DNA from: Psychroflexus sp. ALD_RP9
Lineage (GTDB): Bacteria > Bacteroidota > Bacteroidia > Flavobacteriales > Flavobacteriaceae
Assembly (NCBI RefSeq): GCF_017311165.1
Contig: NZ_CP062973.1
Location: forward strand, 310,001-374,000
Reading direction: 5' to 3'
DNA length: 64,000 bases
Positions 37,250 through 50,726 of the stretch are shown here, piece after piece (position 1 is the stretch's first letter; each line of letters begins with the position of its first letter). Below the pieces are notes generated by a model. It saw only the letters and a program-made list of their open reading frames with translations, searched no databases and had not been told where the DNA came from. The position numbers were made by a program, and so were the translations under genes.

Positions 37250-38977
37250 TTACCGAAATAAATGCTTATTAATGTATTTAAAATAATTTAATAAAATCTC
37301 ATCATTGACTTCGGTTGGTGTAAAAATTTCAAGGATTTTAGGCTGCTCTGAAGCTTCGAAGAATGAGCTCAGCTGAACTTCTAACTCATTTAAATTTTTT
37401 GCACTAAAATAGCTTAACCCAAACATTTCGCTTAAATGCTTAGATGTTAATTGATGTCGTGTTTCAAAATAGGTGTGAAAATAATTGGCTTGCTTATCAC
37501 CAGGCAAGATTCTAAAAATACCACCTCCAGAATTATTAATCACAATAATTTTAAAATCAGATGGTAAATAATTATTCCATAAAGCATTTGAATCGTAAAA
37601 AAAACTTAAATCACCTGTTATTATTGTAGTAGGATGCTGGCTAGCAACAGCATAACCAATTGCTGTAGATGTACTACCATCGATGCCGCTTGTGCCTCTA
37701 TTTGAAAAGGCAATGAGTGGTGTTTTAGAATCAAATAAATTAGCATATCTTACAGTTGAACTATTTGCAAAATGAATATGCTCGTTTTTTGGCAACTTGT
37801 TAAAAACAGCAGCAAATACTTTAAAATCGGAATAATCGATTTCCTGAATATAACGTTTCCTAATAGCTTCTATACTGGTTTTTTGCTTATACCAATGCTC
37901 AAAATAATTAGATGGTACAGATTGTAACTTCTCGACAACTTGTTTAGAGAACTGTTTTACGGTAGACTTTAAAAGTGTTGGTTTTGTAAAAAAAGTATCT
38001 AAGCGACGTTGCGGATGCACTTGATAATGCATTTTTGGCTGATAAGCTCTTAAAAATGATTTCAATTTTTTACTTACCAACATACCTCCTAAACTTAATA
38101 ATAGATCAGGTTGAAGCCCTTTAAAATAAACTTCTGCGTCGTCTAATTGTTCAATAGGAGCAATTAAAGCATCAATATTCTGAAAGAAATGCTTGTGTGC
38201 AATATTTGAAGTAACCTCTGTCATAACAATAACTGAAGGGTCTTTTGCTAAAACTTCAAGCAATTCATCCGTAAAATCGAAATTAGAATTAACGCCAACT
38301 AACACTAATTTCTTTTCAGCCGAATTCCAGTCATTTATAAATTTTGAAACCAATTCATCCGGGATTTTATTGATTTCAGGAAATTCTATAGCCGAAAGCG
38401 ATTCAACTTCACGAAGTTGATTTTCTGTTGTATGATATAAAGGTTCATCAAAAGCTGCATTGATATGGACTGGTAATTGTTGTTGGTAAGTAGTTAAAAT
38501 GGCCGCTTGAACTTCTGCTTTGTTAAAATTAAAATCTTCGGCTGAAATTTTTTGATGTGTATCATCTTTAAGATTAGCGGCATAACCAACATGTTCGCCA
38601 AAAAAATGGTGCTGTTTTATCGTTTGGCCATCGCCGATATCTAAAAGGTGGCGTGGTCGATCAGCAGATAAAACAATTAGAGGTAAATGGCTGTAATATG
38701 CTTCTGTAACCGCTGGGTAATAATTAGCTAATGCCGAACCCGATGTACAGATTACAGCAACAGGTTTTTGCAAATGCTGCGTCATACCTAAAGCAAAAAA
38801 AGCAGCCGAACGTTCATCAACAATACTGTAAGTTTTTATACTTGGATGATTCGAAAATGCGATGGTAAGCGGTGCATTTCTTGATCCCGGTGAAATAACA
38901 ACATGATTAATATGATTAAGCTCAAATGCTTTTACTAAAAGTTGTGCTGTAGCAATGCTTGAAAACTGTTGACTCAT
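37250..38977 (-). CDS. menD: Menaquinone synthesis enzyme MenD (SEPHCHC synthase)
   Basis: A 575-residue thiamine diphosphate enzyme that joins 2-oxoglutarate to isochorismate, the first committed step of menaquinone synthesis. The N-terminal ThDP-binding block is HVVISPGSRNAPLTIAF and the catalytic Glu region is YSIVDERSAAFFALG. The C-terminal ThDP site has the GDLSFFYDSNALWNN pattern. The upstream genes menF and the hotdog thioesterase belong to the same pathway. MenD also has its own -7 box five bases before the ATG. Confidence 0.95.
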   Translation of the reverse strand: MSQQFSSIATAQLLVKAFELNHINHVVISPGSRNAPLTIAFSNHPSIKTYSIVDERSAAFFALGMTQHLQKPVAVICTSGSALANYYPAVTEAYYSHLPLIVLSADRPRHLLDIGDGQTIKQHHFFGEHVGYAANLKDDTHQKISAEDFNFNKAEVQAAILTTYQQQLPVHINAAFDEPLYHTTENQLREVESLSAIEFPEINKIPDELVSKFINDWNSAEKKLVLVGVNSNFDFTDELLEVLAKDPSVIVMTEVTSNIAHKHFFQNIDALIAPIEQLDDAEVYFKGLQPDLLLSLGGMLVSKKLKSFLRAYQPKMHYQVHPQRRLDTFFTKPTLLKSTVKQFSKQVVEKLQSVPSNYFEHWYKQKTSIEAIRKRYIQEIDYSDFKVFAAVFNKLPKNEHIHFANSSTVRYANLFDSKTPLIAFSNRGTSGIDGSTSTAIGYAVASQHPTTIITGDLSFFYDSNALWNNYLPSDFKIIVINNSGGGIFRILPGDKQANYFHTYFETRHQLTSKHLSEMFGLSYFSAKNLNELEVQLSSFFEASEQPKILEIFTPTEVNDEILLNYFKYINKHLFR

Positions 38978-38981
38978 GTCA

Positions 38982-38989
38982 CAAAGATA
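38982..38989 (-). promoter_or_regulatory. -7 box for menD, near-leaderless
   Basis: TATCTTTG on the - strand, ending five bases before ATG 38977. It lies in the 51-base gap between menF and menD. Confidence 0.4.
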
Positions 38990-39028
38990 AGAGAGTCTGT
39001 AAGTTTAAACAGAAACTAGTTAATCAAT

Positions 39029-40144
39029 TTAAAGCACATTTAACATCGTTTGCGCTTTATTACAAGTTTCTTGCCATTCGGCTAAAGCATCGCTTTTAGA
39101 TGTAATACCACCGCCAACGTAAATGTGACAAATAGAATCTTGAAATGACATACAGCGCAAATTGACATACAAACTTGAACTAGTTTTAACACTTTTAAAG
39201 ACTTGGTTTTCGATGTTTTGAGGCCGATTTGAACGTCTATTTTCAGACTTAAAATTAAGCTCACCAAAATAGCCACTGTAGAACTGTCGATTGTAAGCTT
39301 CATTTTGTTCTAAAAATTGTTTAGCAAGTTGAGTTGGCAAACCACAAACTGCTGGTGTTGGGTGCAATTGAGAAATGACCTCTTGCAAAGATTGAGACTT
39401 TAATCTTGCTTTAATTGTTGTTTTTAGATGAATTAATTGACCTGCTTTAGATTCTAATCGTTCGCTTTGATGTAATGTTTTTACATATGGCTTTAAGCGA
39501 TCAAGAATATGCTGAGTAACTAAATCTTGTTCTTCGTACTCTTTTGAAGTAAAAGGTTGAGTTGGTAAGTCAGATTCATGCCTTGTACCAGCTAAAGCAA
39601 CAGTTTCTAGGTTATGATGCTTTACTTTAAGCAGAGTTTCTGGTGAAGCACCAGCCCATAATCCTACTTTTGGGTGATACCATACGTAAGTCATCGCATC
39701 GGGATAAAAAAATGTTAAACGATGAAACAAGTCGCTAATTTGAGGCACTTCAACTGGTAATTCTAAAACCCTTGACGTTACAATTTTCTTTAGTTCAGTT
39801 TGTTGAATGCTGGCAATAGCCTTTTTAACTAGTTCTTGATAAATTTCCGCTTGACGGGCATCTTCTTTGTAATGAAACCCTTTAGAAACTGGTTGCTTTT
39901 CTAAAAACATTTGATGCGGAAAACTAAAACTATTGGTTTGCTTATGTGGAAAAATAATAGCCTTTTGGGATACATCAAAAGGTGCAAACACAAAACCACT
40001 TTCATTTACAGTATCGTTTAAGTAAAAAAGTTCTTGATCGGTTTGTGCAATTAAATTAACCTCGGCTTCTTCTGGTTTATGATACAGTACAAATGGTAAC
40101 TCAGCTTGATATTGGCGCTCTATAAGTTCTTTAAATTGTTGCAT
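39029..40144 (-). CDS. menF: Isochorismate synthase
   Basis: A 371-residue chorismate-binding enzyme that converts chorismate to isochorismate, the MenD substrate. The C-terminal domain shows KKIVTSRVLELP, the GASPETLLKV substrate region, LAGTRHES, HPTPAVCGLP, and YSGYFGEL with YVGGGITSKSDA. Chorismate itself derives from the shikimate pathway, to which aroB in this window belongs. It lies 2 bases downstream of the thioesterase gene, in one operon with it. Confidence 0.93.
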   Translation of the reverse strand: MQQFKELIERQYQAELPFVLYHKPEEAEVNLIAQTDQELFYLNDTVNESGFVFAPFDVSQKAIIFPHKQTNSFSFPHQMFLEKQPVSKGFHYKEDARQAEIYQELVKKAIASIQQTELKKIVTSRVLELPVEVPQISDLFHRLTFFYPDAMTYVWYHPKVGLWAGASPETLLKVKHHNLETVALAGTRHESDLPTQPFTSKEYEEQDLVTQHILDRLKPYVKTLHQSERLESKAGQLIHLKTTIKARLKSQSLQEVISQLHPTPAVCGLPTQLAKQFLEQNEAYNRQFYSGYFGELNFKSENRRSNRPQNIENQVFKSVKTSSSLYVNLRCMSFQDSICHIYVGGGITSKSDALAEWQETCNKAQTMLNVL

Positions 40145-40146
40145 GA

Positions 40147-40569
40147 TTAAGCTTTTGGTAAGGCGATAGTCGTTAATTTTACAGCTGAAATCAATTGTCC
40201 TTCAGCATTGGTTAATTTAATATCCCAAACTTGAGTTGTACGACCGCGATGTATAAATTGAGCTTTAGCAAAAACTTCTCCTTCTTTTATACTTCTAAGG
40301 TGATTAGCTGATATTTCTAGCCCACGAATCATGAATTTAGCTGTATCTAAAAAAACAAAACAAGCCGCACTACCAACACTTTCGGCAAGTGCAACCATGG
40401 CGCCTCCGTGTAAAACACCATCGGGTTGATGTACTTTAGGTGTTACTGGCATTTTTGCGGTTAAAAAGTCTTCACCAACATCAACATAGGTAATTTCTAA
40501 GGTTTCCATTAACGTATTTGGTGTTACGGCATTGCAGGATTTAAGAATTTCAGACTTCGATTTATTCAT
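40147..40569 (-). CDS. Hotdog-fold thioesterase, probably for DHNA-CoA (MenI type)
   Basis: A 140-residue PaaI/YdiI-type thioesterase. Family hallmarks are VHQPDGVLHGGAMVALAESVG, holding the catalytic Glu helix, and FIHRGRTTQVWDIKL. Immediate linkage to menF and menD suggests it hydrolyses 1,4-dihydroxy-2-naphthoyl-CoA in menaquinone synthesis. This is inferred from context, because the hotdog family has many substrates. Confidence 0.85.
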   Translation of the reverse strand: MNKSKSEILKSCNAVTPNTLMETLEITYVDVGEDFLTAKMPVTPKVHQPDGVLHGGAMVALAESVGSAACFVFLDTAKFMIRGLEISANHLRSIKEGEVFAKAQFIHRGRTTQVWDIKLTNAEGQLISAVKLTTIALPKA

Positions 40570-40614
40570 GTTTTGTGTTTATTTGCATTGTAAAATTACA
40601 AAAAGCTTTTGCAA

Positions 40615-41265
40615 ATGGCTATTTATGAAAACAAAGTAAGTTATACAAGTACAAATACGTATTCAACTTTTAATAATTTAACGCCTCAAACTGAGCAAGT
40701 TTGGATTGCATGCCACGGCATTGGTTATTTGAGTAAGTATTTTATTAGGTATTTTAACAAACTTCCTAAGCAACATTATATAATTGCGCCGCAAGCTCCA
40801 GCTAAGTATTACCAGACCAAAGATTTTAAATATGTTGGCGCTTCTTGGCTTACCAAAGAACAAACGGCATTAGAAATTGAAAATGTACTAAATTATTTAG
40901 ATGCGGTTTGGCAAAATGAAAAATTGAAAGATTTACCTATAAATTTAATGGGCTATTCACAAGGAGTTTCGGTGGTCATGCGTTGGCTCGCAAAACGAGA
41001 GATACTTTGTTCAAACTTAATTATACATTCAGGCAGTATTCCTGATGAATTTGAGTCAGATGTATTTAAGGATAAAGTAAACTCTGAAGTTCATTTGATT
41101 TATGGAAATCAGGATGAATACATTACAGGTGAAAAACTCAAAGCGCAATTAAAATTAGCTGAAAAATTATTTGGTAATCAGCTTAATGTTAATGAATTTG
41201 ATGGTAAGCATGAAGTTAATCAAAACCTCTTAAAAAGCTTAGCTGAAGGTTTTAAAACCATATAA
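40615..41265 (+). CDS. Alpha/beta hydrolase (esterase/phospholipase-like)
   Basis: 216 residues from ATG 40615, preferred to a TTG two codons earlier. The nucleophile elbow is LMGYSQGVSVVMRW (GxSxG). An oxyanion-type strand IACHGIG, an Asp in IYGNQDEYI and a His in DGKHEVN complete a plausible Ser-Asp-His triad. It resembles the YpfH/carboxylesterase group. It is divergent from the menaquinone operon, but a role in that pathway is not shown. Confidence 0.8.
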   Translation: MAIYENKVSYTSTNTYSTFNNLTPQTEQVWIACHGIGYLSKYFIRYFNKLPKQHYIIAPQAPAKYYQTKDFKYVGASWLTKEQTALEIENVLNYLDAVWQNEKLKDLPINLMGYSQGVSVVMRWLAKREILCSNLIIHSGSIPDEFESDVFKDKVNSEVHLIYGNQDEYITGEKLKAQLKLAEKLFGNQLNVNEFDGKHEVNQNLLKSLAEGFKTI

Positions 41266-41269
41266 ATAT

Positions 41270-41296
41270 AAAAGCCAGTGGAAAACACTGGCTTTT
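41270..41296. terminator. Bidirectional terminator
   Basis: AAAAGCCAGTG (41270-41280) pairs with CACTGGCTTTT (41286-41296). It lies between the convergent hydrolase and katG genes. Confidence 0.85.
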
Positions 41297-41322
41297 AATA
41301 AATCAAAACAATCAAATAAAAA

Positions 41323-43683
<2,361 letters not shown>

Positions 43684-43806
43684 TTAATAAGCTAATCTTA
43701 TAGTCATTGTTTTTACAACATATAAAGTAAATTAAACAAAGTCATGAATAGCTTTTAAGCAATTAATTAAATCGTTATTGCTTATAAATTGTAACAAGCA
43801 GGTTAT

Positions 43807-45807
<2,001 letters not shown>

Positions 45808-45894
45808 TCAATTAATATTTTTGATAAAAATACAACTTCGATTAATTTGACTCAAAATTATAACTTAAAAACTGAAATGATAAAAGATACAGAC

Positions 45895-46770
45895 CTACTT
45901 TTCTTTAAATGGTTGCGTTAATTGACCAAAAAAGTCTTGTGGATAATCTTCTACTTTTTCAAAACCCAATTTGATGTTTTTACCTTCTTTTGGAATATAA
46001 GCAGTTTTAAATAGGTAATCCCAAATACTTAAAGAAATACCAAAATTCATCCCAAAACTGTGTGATTTTGGTAAATCTTTAGCGTGATGCCAAATGTGCA
46101 TTTTAGGATTATTAAAAATATAACCTAACCAACCATAATTCCATGGTAAATTGGCGTGGTTTAAATGACCAATAAACACGCTAAACATATGTACTACAAA
46201 AAATTGCTCAATACCAAAACCAATCATCGCTAAGGGAATGTATTGCACAGATTTATAGATAATAGTTTCCATAAAATGAAACCTAAAATGTGCTGCAAAT
46301 CCCATTTCTTGCACACTGTGATGTACTTTATGAAATTTCCATAACCATGGTTGTTTATGAAGTTGTACGTGAACAAACCATTGAATAAAATCGGCTACAA
46401 CAAACATGATTAAGAGCTGTGACCAAACAGGCATGCTTTGCAGCTCTATGGCTACGATGTTGGTAATGCCAAACCATCCCAATACATCATTAAATAAATT
46501 AACACCGATGTTTGATAAAGCATTGTAGCCAATTAAAGAAAATAGAAAAAAATTGAAAAAAATATAAAACACATCCAGCCAAAAGCCTTTGCGCAAAACT
46601 TTTTGGCCTTTTCGCCAGGGTAATAAGATTTCAAATAAAAGCACCAATACTGAAAGTGCCAATAACCAATAAAAATAATTAGTTGAATGTGGATTGCTAA
46701 TTTCAGTTACCAAATAATTAAAGTAACCTATAAAAGAATCTTCAACTATATTTAGATACTTTTCTAACAT
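45895..46770 (-). CDS. Sterol desaturase / fatty acid hydroxylase family membrane protein
   Basis: A 291-residue integral membrane di-iron protein. Histidine clusters match the family: HVQLH, KFHKVHHS, then HLNHAN and KMHIWHHAKDLPKS. About four to five hydrophobic helices surround them. Members hydroxylate or desaturate lipids, carotenoids or sterol-like substrates. The substrate here is unknown. A TATTTTTG box lies directly before the ATG. Confidence 0.85.
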   Translation of the reverse strand: MLEKYLNIVEDSFIGYFNYLVTEISNPHSTNYFYWLLALSVLVLLFEILLPWRKGQKVLRKGFWLDVFYIFFNFFLFSLIGYNALSNIGVNLFNDVLGWFGITNIVAIELQSMPVWSQLLIMFVVADFIQWFVHVQLHKQPWLWKFHKVHHSVQEMGFAAHFRFHFMETIIYKSVQYIPLAMIGFGIEQFFVVHMFSVFIGHLNHANLPWNYGWLGYIFNNPKMHIWHHAKDLPKSHSFGMNFGISLSIWDYLFKTAYIPKEGKNIKLGFEKVEDYPQDFFGQLTQPFKEK

Positions 46771-46774
46771 GTTA

Positions 46775-46782
46775 CAAAAATA
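46775..46782 (-). promoter_or_regulatory. -7 box for the sterol desaturase gene, near-leaderless
   Basis: TATTTTTG on the - strand, ending five bases before the ATG at 46770. Confidence 0.4.
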
Positions 46783-46875
46783 GATATTCTAAACCCTTAT
46801 AATTGTAACACAAATCACAAAATTCTTTTATAATTTGACTTTTTGCTTCGAACCTATAAGTGCTCATGGTCTAAC

Positions 46876-47819
46876 TTATTTTTTCAAAACCTTAGACGTG
46901 AATGCTGAATTTCCGCTGTATACCTTTATAAAATAAACACCAGTTTCTACGGCATCCAACTCAATAAATTCGCCTACAGTTGAAAAAGTACTTAAGAGCT
47001 GACCTGATATTGTATATAACTTTACTTTATTTATTTCAAATTGATTAGGATTATCAAAACATAATTTATCGTTAACGGGATTAGGATACACTTTGATTTT
47101 AGTTTGAAAATCAAAACCTGAAGTAGAAAGGTTACAACTAGACGAAAACCCATAATCTCTAAAAACGTACCCATTTAGATCTGGCTCAGAAATTATAACA
47201 TTCCATGTATTGTAAGGATATTGATTAGATGATGCAGCTGTAACATCATTAACCTTGATGCAAACCGAATAAGTATTATTAGGTGGTTCATAATATTGAT
47301 GTGATAAATCTCATAATTAGCATTAGGATTGTTTAGATTAATCATGCCAAAAAAACTACTGTTAGCTAAGCTGATGAATTCAAGATTATTCAGGTTACTA
47401 AAATCTAAATAAGCAATACTTATAAATGGACTTACATCAAAAAATTCTTCATCAGCACGAAACTCTCTAAGGTTAAAGTTTGAGTTAAATACATCAGACT
47501 GTTCTTCATTAAGTTGTATTAAAAGGCTCGATAAGTTGAGAATTTCTAAAGCTGTAAAATTTTCTATACCTGAAAAGTCAGTTATAGTTTGAGACGTATC
47601 ATAATATAAATTTGAAAAATCAAGCTCTCTAAGCGTTTCAATATCAGCATTGAGTACTTCGCCATTAACAACATCATCATAATCTACATTTACATCTATT
47701 AAAGTTTGCCCAAAGTTTGGGTCCGAAATAACTGTAATTTGAGCTAAACTGACATTGAAAAAAAGAATGGTTAATGATAATAATAGTTGTTGGATTGGTT
47801 TAATTATTTGATTCTTTAA
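46876..47819 (-). pseudogene. Decayed leucine-rich-repeat protein with T9SS sorting domain
   Basis: Reading the - strand from 47819 gives LKNQIIKPIQQ, then a signal-peptide-like LLLSLTILFFNVSLAQ, ISDPNFGQTLIDVNVDYDDV and LRR-like stretches (FSGIENFTALEILNLSSLL, FISIAYLDFSNLNNLEFISL). Near 47290-47300 the frame breaks: one frame gives NYEIYHINIMNHLII, while the continuation HQYYEPPNNTYSVCIKVND lies in another. The second frame runs through KIKVYPNPVNDKLCF, a T9SS type A sorting domain, to SKVLKK at 46876. No ATG or GTG starts the first frame; the expected Met position is TTA. Loss of the start plus a frameshift makes it a pseudogene unless the sequence has errors. It fills an otherwise empty 1.2 kb. 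Confidence 0.75.
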
Positions 47820-47947
47820 AAGGTTTCTAAAATCTAAATATTGTTGTTTAAATTTGAATCAAAAAATATTAAAACTAATATTTTAACAAAAAAAATTATA
47901 AAAACTTCGGAAAAAACCGACCAGTTTTAGATTGATAGGCTTTGTAG

Positions 47948-48349
47948 TTAGGAAATTTTTTTTTGCAATAATTGCTCTTCATAATTAGATTTTAACCAAA
48001 ATAAAACAAATAGACCAATCGTGACCATTAGTTTCCAACCGTTAGAACTTAACATTGCATAACTAAAACACACCATAAGAATAGCTGTGTATATGGGATG
48101 CCTGATATATTTAAAAACACCTGATGTAATTAGTGTTGAATGATGTTTAGGACTCGGAAAAGGTGATAAATTGGTTTTTAATTGAAGTAAAGCCAACAAG
48201 CCAATTATGACACCTATACCAATAAAAATCCACCAAAACCAACCCGATAAATCTATTAACAAAGAAACTTCAATTTGTACTGGAATCACGTAAAACACAA
48301 ACAATACAGCCTGCAAACTAACGTAAATTATATCTTTCAACTTTGGCAT
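47948..48349 (-). CDS. Isoprenylcysteine methyltransferase-like membrane protein, C-terminus frameshifted
   Basis: 133 residues with about four hydrophobic helices. The C-terminal motif GVFKYIRHPIYTAILM and FWLKSNYEEQLLQKK match the isoprenylcysteine carboxyl methyltransferase / phospholipid methyltransferase (ICMT-like) family. The frame ends early as KKIS. In the other frame the next 50 bases read FPNYKAYQSKTGRFFPKFL and stop at 47896, which is the expected family ending. The break sits in a run of nine A residues (T9 on the + strand near 47956-47964). So the intact product should have about 150 residues. It may be a true mutation, a sequencing indel or a slippage-corrected gene. Confidence 0.7.
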   Translation of the reverse strand: MPKLKDIIYVSLQAVLFVFYVIPVQIEVSLLIDLSGWFWWIFIGIGVIIGLLALLQLKTNLSPFPSPKHHSTLITSGVFKYIRHPIYTAILMVCFSYAMLSSNGWKLMVTIGLFVLFWLKSNYEEQLLQKKIS

Positions 48350-48380
48350 TACTCTAATTTAGGTCAATTCTAACTATTAC

Positions 48381-48423
48381 TGATAATTATCATTTATAAG
48401 GCTTCAATTTAAGGTTAATTTTG
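48381..48423 (+). promoter_or_regulatory. FNR/CRP-type operator and promoter of hemN
   Basis: Dyad TGATAATTATCA (48381-48392), 23 bases, then -7 box TAATTTTG (48416-48423). The dyad centre would lie about 40 bases upstream of the transcript start, as for a class II FNR activator. The same spacing occurs before ccoI, ccoS and ccoH. Confidence 0.65.
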
Positions 48424-48441
48424 AATAAATTCCTATAAACC

Positions 48442-49788
48442 ATGCAAAATTTAATTGCAAAATATAATGTCCCAGGACCAAGATACACAAGTTATCCAAC
48501 CGTACCATTCTGGGAAGACGTAGATTTTTCTACCCAAAAATGGGTTTCAAGTTTGCAGCAACAAGATTCTAATGCGTTGAGTCTTTACATTCATCTACCC
48601 TTTTGCGAAAGTTTATGCACGTTTTGTGCATGTAACAAACGCATCACTAAACGGCATGATGTAGAAATACCATATATAGAAGCTGTTTTAAAAGAATGGC
48701 AGATGTATTTAGAGGTTTTAGATGATACGCCTGTTATAAAAGAAATTCACTTAGGCGGTGGAACGCCGACTTTTTTCTCAGCTGAAAATCTAGAAAATCT
48801 TATCAAATCTATTTTAAATACAGTTGAAATGACTGATGAAATAGAATTTAGCTTTGAAGGTCACCCGAACAACACTACCAAAGCTCATTTAGAAACACTT
48901 TATGATTTGGGTTTTTCGCGTGTGAGTTATGGCATTCAAGACTACAACCCAAAGGTGCAAATTGCGATTCACCGAATTCAAAGTTTTGAAGCCGTTGAAA
49001 ACGCCACTAAACTAGCCAGAGAAATTGGTTACAAATCAGTTGGTCACGATATTATTTTTGGCTTACCCATGCAAAGCCTTGAAGATGTAATTAATACTAT
49101 CGAAAAGACTAAATTACTAATGCCAGACCGCATTGCGTTTTACAGTTATGCCCATGTGCCTTGGACTAAAGGTAACGGTCAGCGTGGCTTTAATGAAAGT
49201 GATTTACCTTCGCCAGAACTTAAAAGACAGCAATATGAAACCGGTAAAAAAATGTTAGAAGAAATCGGTTACATAGAAATTGGGATGGATCATTTTGCAC
49301 TTCCAAAAGACGATTTATCTAAAGCATACCAAACCAATAACTTGCACCGAAATTTCATGGGTTATACCACAACACAAACTCAGAAAATGATTGGCTTAGG
49401 CGTTTCGGCAATTAGTGATAGCTGGTTTGCATTTGCACAAAACGAAAAAAAACTTGACGATTATTATAAGAAAATTAATCGAAATGAGCTACCTATTTTT
49501 AGAGGACACCTTTTGAACAATGAAGACTTAATTATAAGAAAGCAAATTTTAAATTTAATGTGTAACTTTGAAACCAAGTGGAATAAAAAAGAGGAAGCCA
49601 TTATAGATTTTAACTCAATCATAAATAGTTTAAGTGAGTTTGAAGTTGACCAACTTATAAAAGTTCATCAAAACTCAGTTGAAGTTTCTCAAAAGGGCAA
49701 AGCATTCATTAGAAATATATGTATGGCATTTGATTTACGCCTAAAAAAAGCCCAACCCAACCAGCAACTCTTTTCTATGACAATATAA
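48442..49788 (+). CDS. hemN: Oxygen-independent coproporphyrinogen III oxidase
   Basis: A 448-residue radical SAM enzyme that decarboxylates coproporphyrinogen III to protoporphyrinogen IX in heme synthesis without oxygen. The 4Fe-4S/SAM site is HLPFCESLCTFCACNK (Cys55, Cys59, Cys62, with Cys64). GGGTPTFFS and FEGHPNNTT are conserved SAM-binding regions. The N-terminal YNVPGPRYTSYPT is typical of true HemN rather than HemW. It has an FNR-like operator upstream, fitting its use under low oxygen and its linkage to cbb3 oxidase. Confidence 0.95.
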   Translation: MQNLIAKYNVPGPRYTSYPTVPFWEDVDFSTQKWVSSLQQQDSNALSLYIHLPFCESLCTFCACNKRITKRHDVEIPYIEAVLKEWQMYLEVLDDTPVIKEIHLGGGTPTFFSAENLENLIKSILNTVEMTDEIEFSFEGHPNNTTKAHLETLYDLGFSRVSYGIQDYNPKVQIAIHRIQSFEAVENATKLAREIGYKSVGHDIIFGLPMQSLEDVINTIEKTKLLMPDRIAFYSYAHVPWTKGNGQRGFNESDLPSPELKRQQYETGKKMLEEIGYIEIGMDHFALPKDDLSKAYQTNNLHRNFMGYTTTQTQKMIGLGVSAISDSWFAFAQNEKKLDDYYKKINRNELPIFRGHLLNNEDLIIRKQILNLMCNFETKWNKKEEAIIDFNSIINSLSEFEVDQLIKVHQNSVEVSQKGKAFIRNICMAFDLRLKKAQPNQQLFSMTI

Positions 49789-49812
49789 TATTCAACCTAA
49801 AAATCCAAAACA

Positions 49813-50646
49813 ATGAAAAACATTTTAGTACCAGTCGATTTCTCTAATCCATCTGAAAATGCCCTTAGAGTAGCCGCAAAACTTGCGCAACGTAATAATG
49901 CAAAAATTCACGTTTTACATGTTATTGAATTAGCTGAGTCGCTTTTTGGCGCCGAACAATTTAATGTCGACGATGAGCAAATCATCTTTTTTATGAAGCT
50001 TGCTAAAAAGAAATTTAATGACTTCTTAGACAAAGATTTTTTAGAAGGCATTGAAACCAATGATTTAGTTGAAGTCGGGTCTGCTACTTTTGGCATTAAA
50101 GAAGCGGTTAAAGACCAAAATATAGACTTAATTATCATGGGCTCTAATGGTGCTAGCGGCTTAGAAGAGGTTTTAATTGGCTCTAATACAGAAAAAGTTG
50201 TTAGACATTCTAACGTACCTGTTTTAGTAGTTAAACACGATATCGAAAATTTAGACTTTAAAACAGTTTTATTCGCTACCGATTTTGAGCTCGAAAATGT
50301 TGAAGCCTATAATAAAGCTAAAACATTTGCTGATAGTTTCGGCGCTAAAATGAAACTAGTTTACGTTAACTTACCAGGAAATCAATTTTACAGCACAAGT
50401 GAAGTTACCAATCACATGCGTAATTTTTTAAATGAAGTGCAAGTTCCTTTAAATCACGAAAATATAATTATTTATAACGATTACACGATAGAGCAAGGTG
50501 TTTTAAACGCTGCAAATAATGAAAATGCAGAACTTATTGCTATGCCAACTCATGGCAGAAAAGGTCTATCTCACTTCTTTAATGGTAGTATTGGTGAAGA
50601 TGTTGTTAACCATTCAGACTTACCAGTAATTACATTTAAGATTTAA
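49813..50646 (+). CDS. Universal stress protein, two tandem Usp domains
   Basis: 277 residues with two UspA-like domains (about 1-142 and 148-277). The first has NILVPVDFSNPSENALRVA and the ATP-loop GSNGASGLEEVLIGSNTEKV. The second has TVLFATDFELENVEAYNKA and a weaker loop GRKGLSHFFNGSIGEDV. It probably binds nucleotide and helps in stress or low-oxygen survival, but no specific role is known. It starts 24 bases after hemN and is likely in the same transcript. Confidence 0.9.
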   Translation: MKNILVPVDFSNPSENALRVAAKLAQRNNAKIHVLHVIELAESLFGAEQFNVDDEQIIFFMKLAKKKFNDFLDKDFLEGIETNDLVEVGSATFGIKEAVKDQNIDLIIMGSNGASGLEEVLIGSNTEKVVRHSNVPVLVVKHDIENLDFKTVLFATDFELENVEAYNKAKTFADSFGAKMKLVYVNLPGNQFYSTSEVTNHMRNFLNEVQVPLNHENIIIYNDYTIEQGVLNAANNENAELIAMPTHGRKGLSHFFNGSIGEDVVNHSDLPVITFKI

Positions 50647-50697
50647 GTAAAAATGTTATAAGCATTACTATTAAATCTTAATTAAAAGTGTACTTTT

Positions 50698-50726
50698 AAG
50701 GTGTAATTACAAATTACACCTTTTTT
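50698..50726 (+). terminator. Terminator-like hairpin just before a start codon
   Basis: AAGGTGTAATT (50698-50708) pairs with AATTACACCTT (50712-50722), followed by TTTT. It would end the hemN-usp transcript. The next ATG is at 50727, directly after the T tract. Confidence 0.75.
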
